Numbered from the stretch's first letter, positions 49,862-61,735 are shown. The stretch is 64,000 nucleotides of DNA from Dioscorea cayenensis subsp. rotundata (GCF_009730915.1 NC_052478.1:10649552-10713551); one strand, 5' to 3'. Program-made: numbers and translations. The notes: generated by a model not told the origin, from the letters alone.

Positions 49862-50639
49862 TGCGCTCTTGGACTATGGGCTCAATGTCCATGAGGGTGG
49901 TGAATGGTGTCCTTGAAGTATATCTCGATGCCTTCGTGTCATCATCTTCTTTAAGCGGTTGATGGTATCAACAAGCTGGTGCTAAATAACAACATCCATT
50001 CACGAGATTTCACGAATTGTCACCCATAATCTTCCTAATCACACAAACAAAACAAAAGCGGTCGGGGCGACATATACTTATTGAATAACGAAAGTCATAA
50101 CCCACTATATCTTTCCCCAAAACAATATAAATTGCCCATAATATCAACAACAACTCGCGGTCTGCAAGCAATTGTACATACAGTAATTGAGCAGAACAAC
50201 GAAATGTAAACAATAACTACGATAGTAATCCTATTCATAATAAAAAAATGCATGAATCCTAAATGTTAATGATCCATTCACATCTTCTTTGGTTCTAAAT
50301 GTTAATCATCCATTCATAATGCAACTAAAGAGATACAATCTTATCGGTAACATGATTGTTAGCGATTGAACATCAAATACATTTTGTAAATCACGGCCCT
50401 AAAATAAATTCCACATGTTGATATCAGCGTTATTAGAGATTCTGCGCACATAAGACATTTGTTTTCATGCATTCGTGCGGATTTGTTCATTATAACTGAA
50501 ATTAGGGCACAAACCTATTGTACAAACTAACTACATATTCAAATTTCATGTCTTCGTCAAGAGATTTCCAGGAATTTCATGGCTTATGAACAATGATAAT
50601 CCAATTTAACAAACGATAAACTATAAATGTAAGATAAGA

Positions 50640-50860
50640 CTAGCAGAAGGGTGTTGGGCTTCCATAGCAAGTCGACCTTGAGCACTTTTTCCTTTCGATG
50701 TCCAAAGCGGAAGGCGAGGATGTTCTCGAGTTTTCTCCTTCTCTCGGTGGCGTGACCGAGCAGCCGTGGGGTGAGGATATGAGTGGATTCGATGGAGGAA
50801 GGCGAAGAGGCTTTTTTTCTCGGGAGAAGAAGAAATGAGTATGGGGATGTGATGGTTCTT
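50640..50860 (-). promoter_or_regulatory. GC-richer leader of the MULE-borne minus gene
   Basis: A GC-rich, CT-rich (minus) stretch between two AT-rich ones, 5' of the Ulp1-like remnant. It resembles a 5' UTR/promoter by composition only. Confidence 0.3.
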
Positions 50861-51234
50861 TAAGCTATTTTACGTTTTCAAAATTTTATAATCAGCGAGG
50901 GCAATCCCGTCGTTTTACTCTGTTTTTAACGTAGTTAGTGGGTTGATTGAACTTGAAAGTATTTACATAGAAAAAGAGGGACTTATAAAGGATATGAAAA
51001 AATCAAAGGATTTTTTACTCTATTGACAAAATGGGAGGGATGCTCCATGCAATTCCTCAAAAATTTATAACTAAGAAAAAAAGAGTTGACACTTTCAAAG
51101 TTAGTAAATTTTTTTAATAGGAAAAAACAAAACAAAGGATAAATCCACAGTTAACCCCCAGCCCCCCCAGTTAGCAAAAAAACCAACGCAAAACAAAGGC
51201 CCAACTATTTCACATAATTTACAAAACATGCCAG

Positions 51235-54032
51235 TCACCTCCTCCTCCGCTTCTTCGCCGCCGGTGAGGGTTTCGCAGCCTCAACCTCCTCTCTCACCCG
51301 CTTCGCCGGACCTGGCACCTTCACTGCCTTTTTACCCGTCTTCTGGTTACTCCTCCTCGGCTCCGGCGCTCGCCGGCCATCGCCCTTTCCTGTTTTCTTC
51401 TTTCCGGCCGTCTTATCGCCGGAAACAGTGGAGGATGGAGGCGATACATTCTCGTTCTCTTCCGGCGTCCGCTTAATCCGTTTCAAGAGGGTTGCCGCAC
51501 CCCTCTTCTTGGCCAGCGCCGCCGCGGCGGCGCCGCCCGTGTTCTTTTTCTCCGGCTTTGCCTCTACCTCCGCTTCCTCTGCTTTGGGATTCGTGGTCGT
51601 GGACGGATTAGATCGACGGCTTTGATTGAGGAACCGGCTCTTGCTCGTCCTAAACCCACGTGAAGGTGCGGGTGGCGGTGGTGGTGGTGGCGGCGGCGGC
51701 GGCGGCGATGGATCAGGCCGCTCCTTAGTCTTCTTCTTTGGTTTCGGTTTCGGATCCGGATCAGAATCTGGTTCCGGATCCGGATCCGGATCCGCCTTCC
51801 TCTTGACCTTCGGATCCGGATTCGTCTTCTTACTGGTTATGGAGCTCCGTTTCCGGCAAGCAATCAGTGGGATAGTGGATTCGGACTTTTCAAGCAACGA
51901 ACCGAGATGCGGATCCGCTTTGATGGTCTTCACAGCCGGCGGTGGTGGTGCTTGCGGTTGCGGCGACGGGGACGGTTGATGGGTCGAGGCCATCTCCTTC
52001 GAGATCTGGTCACGAAGATGAACGGCTGCGATTGATTCCTTCGAGTTCAAGGGATAGAACACGATAGCGTTAATGCAGAGCAGCAAGAGATCCCGGAAAA
52101 ACTCTGTCCTTGTGTACGCCGCTCCTAACCGTTCGATCTTCTCGCTGATCATCTCCAGGTCCACGTGGCACCTGATCATTCCACGATATTCTGCCGTATT
52201 CTGGAAAAAACAAAATTAATTAATTAAAAATAACTCAGTTTAAATTTTAAAATTGTTTTGTATTCATTATTTATTTGTTTTTACTTATTACCCCTCTGTA
52301 AAGATTGAAATCAATTGAGGTAAAAAGTGAAATCCTAGTACTAGAATGGTTAAATTGAGACTTTTCAAAAGTGGCGAGGCGAGGGGGTAATAAGTAAAAA
52401 GTCACAGAGTCCCACGTCAGCAAGGCGGCTTTCAAACTTTCATAATACGGTACGGGGTTTCCAGCTGTCGATAGTTCAGTTGTACCGCAAGCCCATTTTA
52501 ACACTAATCCAAATAGTAACAACAACTTATTCACCAAGTTTTTATCCGCCACGTGGCCAATAATATTTCCCAGATTATTCTCACAAACAACAACCAAATA
52601 TAAATAAAAATCATTTCCCAAAAAATTAAATTAAAAAAAAAAAATCTAAACTAAATACATATATATATATGAGTATAAAGCATGAATCTTGTTTCCCATC
52701 TTGCATCAGTGACACGTCATTCTTCAAAATTTGTGGAATTAGATTCAACGGCTCGATGCCAAGCGAAAGGGGGTTCATATCCAAAAACCGTAAATTATCT
52801 GAATTTTGCAACCCCAAAGAGATTCAATATTAAAATATCGCACGCAAAAATCTCACGAGAAAATACACGATAAAACGAGAATACCTGGCTCTCGAGTCGG
52901 CGCTCGAAAACGGATCCTGACGCGCTCCCGCGGATCATCTCGAGGATCTTAACGAACGGCTGCGATGTTGTCCCGCCGCGCAACGAGACTGCGTCCGCCT
53001 CCGGCTCGCCGCCACCACCGCCACCGCCGCTGCTACTGGCCAACGGTGCCTTCCGCCGTCTTCGCCGGGGTTGCCGCGCATGGCTTGCCGACGTCCGCCC
53101 CTCGCTGGTCTCATCCGCATCGCTGGGCTTCAACTCGGCCGCTGACTCACCCGATTCCCGTGACTCAGCGAGGCGATGATCACCCCCCGCCGTGGCCGGC
53201 TCCGTTTCCCGTTTCCCAACCCCGGCCGTACACTCTCCGGCTTCATCATCGAGTTTCCCGTCGTTTCCCTTCGGATCGGTGGAGTTGGACTCCTTCGAGG
53301 ACTCTCTGGAAACCCGATCCCGTGCGAGCTCTTCTTCTTCTTCTTCGGTGGATCCCGGCGATTCGGGTTTCGGATTCTGGTCCGTTTCCGGATCCAATCC
53401 GCCAGAGAGACGTCGTTCCCCTTCTCCTTCTTTTAGATTTTTCAACTTTAATTTCAGAGACCTTTAAAAAATAATAATTCAAAAAAAAATTAAAAAAAAA
53501 TAACCGTTTAATATTAAGCCACGACCTCACAGACTACTAAGTCTCTAACCGTCTGATCAACATCAAACGGTCATTAAAAAACAAAAAAAAAAGTACGAAA
53601 TTAGAAAATTAAAATTAAAAAATTAAAAAAAAAAATTAAAGAAAAAAAAGAGGGGTATTAATTAATATACACGATCGAGTGGTCGGATCGCTCGACCTCG
53701 CGGCGGAGTTCAGCGACGCGGAGCTTGCGAAGCTCTTCAATCAACGGGGCCTCGCCGGGGGATCCGCCACCGGCGCCGCCGCTATCGGTGGCGACGGCGG
53801 CGGAGAAGCGGAGCTGAAGAAGATCAAACCGCTGGCGGCAGCGAGAGGGAGTAAATAAGGGAGCAGAGGAGGGAGCGATGCGGGACTGGACCTCGGTGGC
53901 GATGGAATCCCAGCGACGGGTGCCGTGACGGGCAACGGCGCAGGCGAGGAGGAGTTCCTCCCACGTCCCCCAGATCCCCTCCTTCCCTTCATCCAGATCC
54001 CTCGATCTCGCCATCAACGCCGCGCCGCTCAT
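51235..54032 (-). CDS. SANT/Myb-like plus bromodomain nuclear protein
   Basis: Exons (minus): 54032-53671, 53461-52885, 52200-51235; phases close, about 634 residues, the usual size for the plant 'DNA-binding bromodomain-containing' family. A SANT/Myb-like segment sits at about 21-76 (WGTWEELLLACAVARHGTRRW ... PSRCRQRF), a short coiled coil at about 96-135, then an acidic/Ser/Gly-rich linker. The bromodomain spans about 283-378 (QPFVKILEMI ... CHVDLEMISEKI ... INAIVFYPLNSKES), split by intron 2. The C-terminal third has Asp-Pro repeats, a poly-Pro run and Lys/Arg clusters ending KKRRRR, likely nuclear localisation. Start chosen at MSGAAL rather than an in-frame Met 36 codons upstream, because the SANT segment begins soon after and the upstream part is Lys/Arg-rich UTR-like. 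Where the acetyl-lysine-binding Asn is normal, Pro stands (FYP). Confidence 0.88.
51656..51712 (-). repeat. poly-proline-coding trinucleotide tract
   Basis: GGC/GGT units on + (Pro codons on -) encode a run of about 12 Pro within bromodomain-gene exon 3. In frame; length may vary between alleles. Confidence 0.8.
51746..51822 (-). repeat. GGATCC hexanucleotide repeat coding Asp-Pro
   Basis: CGGATC/GGATCC units recur within exon 3 and encode alternating Asp-Pro (DPDPDPEPDSDPDP). In frame with the protein. Confidence 0.85.
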
Positions 54033-54182
54033 CGTCTCCCCGCCATCGAGAGCCTCTCTAGGGTTTCGTTTGCTTCGGTTCTTCGTTTCTAGGGGTTTCG
54101 CTCTCTTTTTCTCTCTTAATATTCCCCCTTTTTTTCGCAAATTAATTTTAATTTCTTTTCGCGTATCTCTTCTTCTTCTCTG

Positions 54183-54200
54183 GATTTATATATGTCCTTC
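54183..54200 (-). promoter_or_regulatory. candidate TATA box for the bromodomain gene
   Basis: On the minus strand 'catatataaatcc' lies about 155 bases upstream of the chosen ATG, between a CT-rich leader and GC-richer upstream DNA. Position and sequence fit a TATA box; not otherwise supported. Confidence 0.4.
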
Positions 54201-56642
54201 GACGAGAGAGCAAGGGTGGGGGGGTTGCGGTCTGGTGAGCCGCAGAATAGGATAATCAACCCTGGTCCTCTTGCGTGTTGAATTCGATTTTGAACCTCGA
54301 CAAATGGAATTGCGCCACGTGTACTTATCGTAGGATGTTAAAGTGCGCGTTGGAGGAGAGGAACACAGCCATTTGGTGATCGCTGGAGCGTTTTGCATGT
54401 GAAATGACGAGAGTGCCCTTGACTTAATTATTTGGTTTCTGTTAGACAGTTTTTATCTGAAAATATATATTGCTATCAAATGTAACACCGATTTTTTGAA
54501 AAATAAATCAGTTGTTTTCTTGAGGGTTTTAATTGGTGACATAATTATTAGTTTGCTTTTTTTTAATATATAAATTTAATTAAATATATGGATTGTTTTT
54601 TATTTAATAGTGAATAATATGTTTATTATAAACTGATTACATAATATAAAATATCTTGGAGACAAGATATGGACAAAATCCTCATGCCACAAGTAATCAA
54701 ATGATAAATATTTATAGATATAATTGATCATCAATTTTCACCCAATTAAATCATAATTTATGACAACTAGTTTTGTTTTTTTTTTTCAACGAAGCCAATG
54801 TGTTTTTTTTTTCCGGTAAAATAGAGAAAAGACTATAAACTGACATTTACAATAAAAAGACATTTTGGTACGTTGGATCTAAACCTGGTGAGATGATTAT
54901 TTTTATATAAACACAAAATAGTGGGAGGGTTTGATAATCCAATAAAATATTATATATAAATAAGGGGAGTTTATCTAAGTTTTAACTATTAATTTGGGTT
55001 TTAATTTTCATTAACAATATCAATAATAATAATAATAATAATGACAATTTTCATAATAAAAATTAGTATTTAAGAGCTCAAAAAATAGAATCACGGCCCC
55101 TTATCCACATTAAAAGAAGCACTTTTAGAAAAATTATTATTTATTTGCTTAAAAACAAATTCTATCATATATGAGATAGATGTTTAATGGTAACTCTTTG
55201 GATTATTTAGTTAGATTAAAATAAAATTTAAATATTTCATTCAACTTTTTAGTTTTTAGTTAGAGATATACTTTTTATTCATCCACTTTTGCAATATTTG
55301 TCTCAAATAAAATAAAATTTTAATTGATTTTAAAAAATAAAATTGTGATAACTTTTAAACTTAACTATTTGTGTTGGTGTATACACAAATTAATATTTCT
55401 TGTAAGGGTGTATAAGTAATTTTACTGTTTTAAATTTATTCACTTCACCTAATATTATTAGTTTGAAAGGTCAATCAATTCCTATCCAAATTCATAAATT
55501 ATGTTCAATTTAAATTATTAAAGTAATATATTTACTTCTTAATACTAAAAATAATAATAATTAATAAATATGAATACTTTATTAAAAGTGAAATTACACT
55601 AATAGACCCTAAATAAGGAAAAAAAAATTGGTCCCTAAATCTAAAAAGAATGCACTTTGATGATAATTCTATTAATAAATATAAAAGTAATTTTTTTTTT
55701 ATAAAGTTTTTATATTTTCCAACTGATATGGGATTGATGTTAATTATATAATAGGGAAGGGGAGTCACCGAGGGATGTATTTCTTGGGCCCTATCTTGAT
55801 TTGGCAAACTCATCCCTACCTATCCCTGAACCCAGATTTAAGAAAAAAAAGAATTACCCGGGTTCGAGAATTATCAATCTCTGATTTTTGCATCCATTAA
55901 ATACATCAAATATATTATCTTTTTAATAACATACATTTTTATTTAATATAAATAATATTCTTATATATATATATATATATATAACATTAAAATTATATAT
56001 TCAAGACAGGGATTTACATCCCCGCCCGGCGCCAACTCCGTTTTCCAAATTTTAACTCCAATTCTAGTCATATTAGAAAAAGGAATAGAATTTCCTTTCA
56101 GGTTTTGGGTAAATTGATAATCCTAAATATCAATGACACGTCACCAATAAAGTGACATCAAATGAAAATGTTTTTATATTTTTTTAAGATTTGTGTTCCT
56201 AAATTAATTTAATTTAACTGGTTAATGGATATTAAAATTAATTCATAGCCGATCAAAAACCAAATAATAAAAAAAAAATAATACATAAAATTCTAATTCT
56301 TCAAATTGGGAAACAAAAAATAAACAAAATACTGAAATTGAAAAAATTAAAAAATCCTGTAGTCATTTGCTAGCATGCCCCGAAAAAATGTATAATTATA
56401 TATATGGCCATGTAAAAACTTTATTTTTTTTTAAATACCCTATATTTTTTTTTATTTTCTTATTTAAAAAATCAGTATTAAAACTGGAAAACAAAATAAA
56501 ATTTTCTTAAAAAACCCTTGGAAATTTTTTATTTTTTATTTTTGCTTGCATACTAGGCAAAAATGTGTAATTAAAACTATACCCCTATAAAAGCTATATT
56601 TCTTTTATATATATGTATATATATATAACCATTCAAATAATT

Positions 56643-56868
56643 CACAAATTCATTAAAAAGAAAACTCAAACTTCCATTCAAAATGAAAAACAATAATAAT
56701 AATAATAATAATACATTTAAAAAAATTTTTGTTAAATTTCGGGTTTTTTTTTTTTTGAAAAGTGGATAAACCACAAATTCATTAAAAAGAAAACTCAAAC
56801 TTCCATTCAAAATGAAAAACAATAATAATAATAATACATTTAAAAAAAAATTGTTAAATTTCGGGTTT
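56643..56868. repeat. tandem duplication, period 129 bp
   Basis: The block 'cacaaattcattaaaaag' through 'aacaataata', 'acatttaaaaaaa' and 'gttaaatttcgggttt' occurs at 56643 and again at 56772, differing mainly in the number of AAT units. Confidence 0.85.
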
Positions 56869-57192
56869 TATTCTTTGCAACAAAATGTTAAATTGCACAT
56901 ATACCCAAGAAAAACTAAATTTGCTTTAATACCTTTCATATTTTCTTATATGCCATTGCAACATGAGATAATTGAGCTTAAAAAAAATATAATTTTTATA
57001 TACTTCTTCCAGAAGTGTACTCGCTGCTAATGGACATCTAACCAAAAAAGCAACTCAAATTTAAATACCTTTGTCCTCTTACTTTCTTCTTATACATTAG
57101 GGAAGAAAAGTACAACATCAAATATATATGGTTTTTAGTTGGAGTTTTAAATTGAATCTTATTAGTAAGGTAAATAAAGAAATAAAAATATT

Positions 57193-57197
<5 letters not shown>

Positions 57198-57240
<43 letters not shown>
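57198..57240. repeat. (TA)n microsatellite
   Basis: About 42 bases of alternating T and A. Confidence 0.9.
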
Positions 57241-57241
<1 letters not shown>

Positions 57242-57291
57242 GTCAATTGCACATCCACATTTGAGCACAATAGTGATTAGGATGGTACTAG

Positions 57292-57712
57292 AGGTGGGCA
57301 CGGGCCGGTTAACCCGGAGCCCAGCCGGGTCGAGTTCACGGAGGCCGGGACCGGAACCCGGCCCGTGCTACGGGGGAGACCCAGCAGGACCGGGTTGACG
57401 GCGAGCCAGCCGGGTCGGTCCGATTCAGTGAATGAGCCGGGACCCGGGCCCGGCTATCCTGAGAACCCACAGGGTCGGGGCGGGAGCCCGTTTGACCCGG
57501 CGGGTTCATGGGCAAGTAACATTAACCAATTGACCTACAAATTTTTCTTGTTTTAGTTTAAAACATAAATAGATATGAAGAAGTTACAAAATATTTTTTA
57601 AATTTAATCCCAAACAACAAAAAATTTAAAATAATTTATAATAACTTAAAAAATTTTAAGACATCAAAATAATTTTTAAAAAGGATAAAAAGCTACATTT
57701 TTAATTTATTTA
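57292..57712 (+). mobile_element. left end of a hAT-like element, right end not seen
   Basis: Starts TAGAGGTGGGCACGGGCCGG, a typical left terminus of plant hAT elements, followed by about 220 bases of CCGG/GGGCCGG/GACCCGG-rich subterminal DNA. No inverse 'tgcccacctcta' occurs up to 57712, where the second MULE starts, so the right end may lie beyond that insertion or be lost. Confidence 0.5.
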
Positions 57713-58067
57713 GGGAAAAGTCTGCATTTCAGCCCTCGTAATTTTCAAAAACTTCAAAAAACCCCTCCTACTTTTTGCACTTTGCAGGACCGTGCCTGGT
57801 TGAGTGTATAACTTTTCCTTTTTACCCATCTTGTTCAGTCGAATGGGTCCGTGTTGTGAAATCCCATTTTTGGCCACGAAAATGGTGGGAAAAGGAAAGC
57901 CGTAGAATCACGTCAGTATTCGACCTTTTGAAGGGCTTTACGCTGGTTTTAACGTTTAAATATTTTACTAATATGTTTAATAATTGTCATATCAGGGTGT
58001 AATAATTCCATCTCCGTTTTAGCGTTATCTTTACATGTATAACTATTCGTATTAGCGTGTAAAATTC

Positions 58068-58643
58068 TCAAAGTCTCGCGTAAAGCGGTGATCTTTTCGT
58101 TGATCTGAATTCTTTGGCGGGTGGCGCGTGGCGGTGGCGAGGATTATGGTATCCCGGGTGCGTAAAATTAATGGCGGCGTTAAAATTTATGCAGCGGTAA
58201 CATAATTTCTCGAACACCCGTTCGTTCTCATCGATCGATATCGGCCACTGTGGGTTTAACTTTTTTCTCGGATATGAAGAGTCAGCCTGTATTGTGGAAT
58301 TCACACCATAAATAACCAGAAATAACCATAACTTTTTTCTCGGATATGAAGAGTCAGCCTGTATTGTGGAATTCACACCATAATTCATCATCCTCCTCCT
58401 CCTCCTCGTCCTCCTCTTCCCATGGACAACCACTCTATCTGAAAGGATGTTTCGTGAACCTTCTTCCTTATCTTGAGAATCAGTTTTAGCCCTGATCACG
58501 CAACAAGTTAAACTATCTTTTTCACCCTTTGAAGTCGAAATGCTCTCATAATTGCACGAATCACGGAGGATTCTTGTTGATTGGATGGCGAGGCGAGCAA
58601 TTAAGCGAGCATTTCGACTTGGGTAAGAAAAGAAATTTTTCAC
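58068..58643 (-). CDS. 191-codon open frame of unknown function in the second MULE
   Basis: I do not recognise this. The frame stays open for 191 codons, is Arg/Lys/Ser-rich with a GKRRTRRRRR cluster, and includes a 72-bp direct duplication (see separate entry), which repeats YGVNSTIQADSSYPRKKL in frame. No domain or catalytic motif seen. It lies on the minus strand at the left end of the MULE, so it might be captured host sequence or chance. Start taken as the first Met; no splice evidence. Confidence 0.3.
   Translation of the reverse strand: MKNFFSYPSRNARLIARLAIQSTRILRDSCNYESISTSKGEKDSLTCCVIRAKTDSQDKEEGSRNILSDRVVVHGKRRTRRRRRMMNYGVNSTIQADSSYPRKKLWLFLVIYGVNSTIQADSSYPRKKLNPQWPISIDENERVFEKLCYRCINFNAAINFTHPGYHNPRHRHAPPAKEFRSTKRSPLYARL
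58258..58383. repeat. direct duplication, 54 bp repeated at a 72-bp period
   Basis: 'aacttttttctcggatatga' and the following bases through 'ttcacaccataa' are identical at 58258-58311 and 58330-58383. The 72-bp period keeps the minus-strand frame. Confidence 0.95.
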
Positions 58644-59754
58644 GTATTTCGTGATTGCGGAGGATCTAGAGGAGGAGATCGAAAGACTTTATCCTTTAAG
58701 GCAGAGGTTGATATTTATCACTTGAGACTTTTACTGTTACCATTTAAGAACATTACGTCGAGTGTACAACTATTACGTTACGTGTTTAACTATCGGGGAT
58801 CTTCGTTTAAGTCCGACCATGACACATTGATTAATAGTCGTTTTTCATGAATGTGTGTTGTTTAACCTTTTTTTAATGTTGATGCGTTGTGCGAGGTTCA
58901 GAGTTGATCGCATGTTATGCGGCCGTGTGAGCGTTGAATGTCTGAGACACTTGTTTCGATTATCTGAGTCAGTCGTGAGTGTCAAAGTCAGGCGGGACGT
59001 TGTAAATGTTGTAAATCTTTTATAAATAAAAGCGAAACAAGCTTATTTGTTGTGAACTTACGAAAATTTAAACATAGACCTAGTAAAAAACAAACGATGT
59101 GGGAAACAAAAAGAGCGTCGTTGTAAAGCAATAGAAAATACGTAAATATGTTTTAAGCAGTGACAACGGTGTTTAAGAAAAAAGTTACTCTTTAAACAGA
59201 TGACAATGGTGTAAACAATAGAAAAAAAGTTAAACAATACTCTAGTTACTCTTTAAACAATGACAGCGGTGTTTTAAAAAAATAAAGTAAATATGTTTTA
59301 AGCGGTGACCGAGGAGGTACCCATCTTCACGCGATGTCGGTGAAAGCATTCGATTTAAACGATAACATATTATTTACATGATATAGACTTTAGTTAAAGC
59401 AGGTTAACCATTATTTTAAACACTATATGTATACTGTTTAAACATAAAAAAAGCTTAGCGTTTACACGAGAGACTCATGTTGAGTTGAGAACATTCATTC
59501 GAGCGATGACGATATATGTCTTCCTACGCGACGAGTGACATATATTTCCCTTTTTGCCCTTGGGATGGAGGGAAAAAATACGCGTAAAATCACATCACGT
59601 CTAGTCTAACCTCTGTCGTACTAGCTGTGCACTTTTTTTGTTTGTCTTTCATTGCTTTGTTTGTTCTTTACATCTTCTACTTCTTCTTCTTAGTCTTCTT
59701 TTGTTCTTCAGCTTCATTTGGTTTTATCTGATTTGGTTTTCGACCGATATATTA

Positions 59755-61560
59755 TGGAGAGTTTTTGTGGTATTGCTAGATTGAGCGGGGAGGGAAGGGT
59801 GCTAATGTTGTTTGCTTTCGAGACTTCTTGGGAGTTGGTGTTAGGCTGAGACATGTGGCGATGGGGTCTCGAAGTTTCTCTTGTCGGGGGTTAAGTTCAT
59901 CACGCACGAGATGGATATAAAAGCGGTTTGCCCGATGAAAGCGATGTTGACTTCCGGTCGGATGTGTCCGCGTCCACTCCGTCTTCAAATGTCTTGTAGT
60001 TGATCTTGTCGTCGAGGGCGGAAAATGTGCCGATTGCGAATCCTAATGAAAAGCGAGGTTTTACTCGTTGTAAGTTCCTTTTTCTTTTAATTATTCAGGG
60101 TTATGCAGGGGTCGTTATTGTGTAAATATGTCAAAAGTCGTTGTTTAACATATTGTACTAGATCGTTTCGTTATTAGTTAAATGCTTAAGTATTTAATTT
60201 AACGTTTAAATATTATCATTATCACTTAAACATTATATTCTCAGCTTAACATATTGATCTTTTTATTTGGTGAAGTGTTGGCGGGGAATTGATTCTGCGA
60301 GTGCTCAGTTCATCCCCATGGTGACCACGGCGGTGTGGGATGTCTTCTTTCTTCGTCGGATCATTTTGAAAGTCTTTGTCGTTGGATATTGGACAGACGT
60401 TTTTGGCGGTGTCGAATATTTCGAGGGATGTGCTTCGAAAATCATGCGATCAAAAAGGAATTTTGACTTCAATTTCATAAAGAGCGAAAAAAACATCGGG
60501 TGTTGTGGAATGTCTTTGCCGATGGTTGTCGTTAGCGCCTTCATGCATCAAAGAGTATAACAAAAAAATACTTTTCGGAATCAAGACAATCAACCCGTTA
60601 CACACTTGCGGTGGTGGCATAGGGTTGGCGTCACATCCGGCGTCCAAAAATGGGTTAGCGCTACGAGGTGATTCGAAGCTCGAGGATGCGTCCCTTATGC
60701 GAGACCATCGACATTCGAGAAGGAAATGTTGCGGGAACATGGTGTCCACATACCATCTAGCGAGGCTTGGTTGGGGAAAAAGAGCATGCGGGTGGTCCTC
60801 GGCCGGCGGTGACATCTCCCGGCTCTATTGTTTGCTTTAATATGTGGATAAGGTGGCTGAGACAAATTCCGGCAGCGTTGCGATCGTGGAAAGAGATGGT
60901 GATCGTTTTAAACGTGCATTCTTTTCTTTTAGCGCGTGTATTATGGGATTCAAGAGGGCTTGCAGGCCGCTGCTATTTCTCGATGGTACCCACCTCCTTG
61001 GAAAATATCGGGGTACACTCTTTGGGTGCCCGCAGGGAAAGATGGAAACAATGGTTTTTCCACATCGCCTTCGGTATAGTCGACAGCGAGACCGATGCCA
61101 ATTGGACTTAGTTCGTATCTAAGTTAGGCGATGCCTTATCACGAGGATGGAGATTATCATGAGATAATTACCTTCGTGTCGAGACGAGTCGAGGGCCTTG
61201 TGGCGCATGTGCGAGAGTCTTCCCTTCTTCGCCACATGCATCTTGTCTTCGACGTTTGGAGGCGATTTTATGAAAGCGATGTCGGACTTGGGAAGGCGTT
61301 GAGGGAGGAGTCTTTGGTCTATATGCTTCCGCATTGCGTGGGCATCTGGCTAAAAGATTTCGATAATCTGAGTGAATGAGCTGCGAGCCACATCACTCGA
61401 AGCTCATCGTTTGGTTGATTAATAAATCGGATATGGCACATTGGTGGATGTCTATTCGGAGGTGATCGTTGGGGTGAGATGTATTCAAGCGTCGTGGAGT
61501 GGTTCGATGCTTGGATCAAGGAAGCTCGTCATTTCTGGGTGGCGAAAATGGTGCGACTCC
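59755..61560 (+). pseudogene. MURA-type transposase, heavily degraded
   Basis: Pieces in several frames line up with the MURA at 45386: a possible N-terminus near 59755 (MESFCGIARLSGEG), SKRNFDFNFIKSEKN (about 60445-60490; compare RNFNFRFIKNDKD), HTCGGGI (about 60600), SGSVAIVERDGDRFKRAF and CRPLLFLDGTHLLGKYRG (60865-61015, first catalytic Asp), IVDSETDANWT (about 61077-61110), and GDRWGEMYSSVVEWFDAWIKEARHF (about 61460-61540, with the Glu position in 'VVEWF'). Multiple frameshifts; no long frame remains. Confidence 0.75.
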
Positions 61561-61735
61561 ATAAGATGCGAATGTTGGTTTACACTTAACATTTAGTGTT
61601 ACCCTTTAAACATTCTCGATCTTTGTTTAATTACACTTATGCGCCATGGATCAGGTCGCGATCGGCGATCTTTGCAGTGAAAGCGTGGCCGACTAGGTAT
61701 TGTTAATAAGCCCGGGCGATGGCGGAAACATTATG

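Larger units (their letters stand above)
44130..51058. mobile_element. Mutator-like element (MULE) carrying MURA and a Ulp1-like gene
   Basis: A 9-bp AAAAATTTA flanks both ends (44121-44129 and 51059-51067), the target length expected of MULEs. Left end GGGAAAATTATTTTTAAGTC; right end, reverse complemented, GAGGAATTGCATGGAGCATC followed by CCTCC. These are weakly similar, so the inverted repeats are diverged or short. Inside are a MURA transposase remnant on + (45386-47426) and a Ulp1-like remnant on - (48022-49861). This combination matches the 'Kaonashi'-type MULEs of plants that carry Ulp1-like sequences. 6.9 kb. Because the flank is A/T-rich, the duplication alone is not proof. Confidence 0.7.
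54210..57290. other. AT-rich intergenic DNA
   Basis: No gene seen. GC-richer scraps near 55745-55870 and 56010-56050 ('atccccgcccgg') may be transposon remnants without identifiable ends. Contains the tandem duplication and microsatellite listed separately. Confidence 0.55.

Noticed and set aside
52965-53474. 169-codon + frame opposite bromodomain-gene exon 2
   Set aside because: Antisense shadow in GC-rich coding DNA; the minus strand has consistent splice phases and recognisable domains.
53658-54140. Upstream in-frame Met for the bromodomain gene (54140)
   Set aside because: The 36 additional residues are Lys/Arg-rich and look like translated leader; the Met at 54032 sits just before the conserved segment. 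Not excluded.
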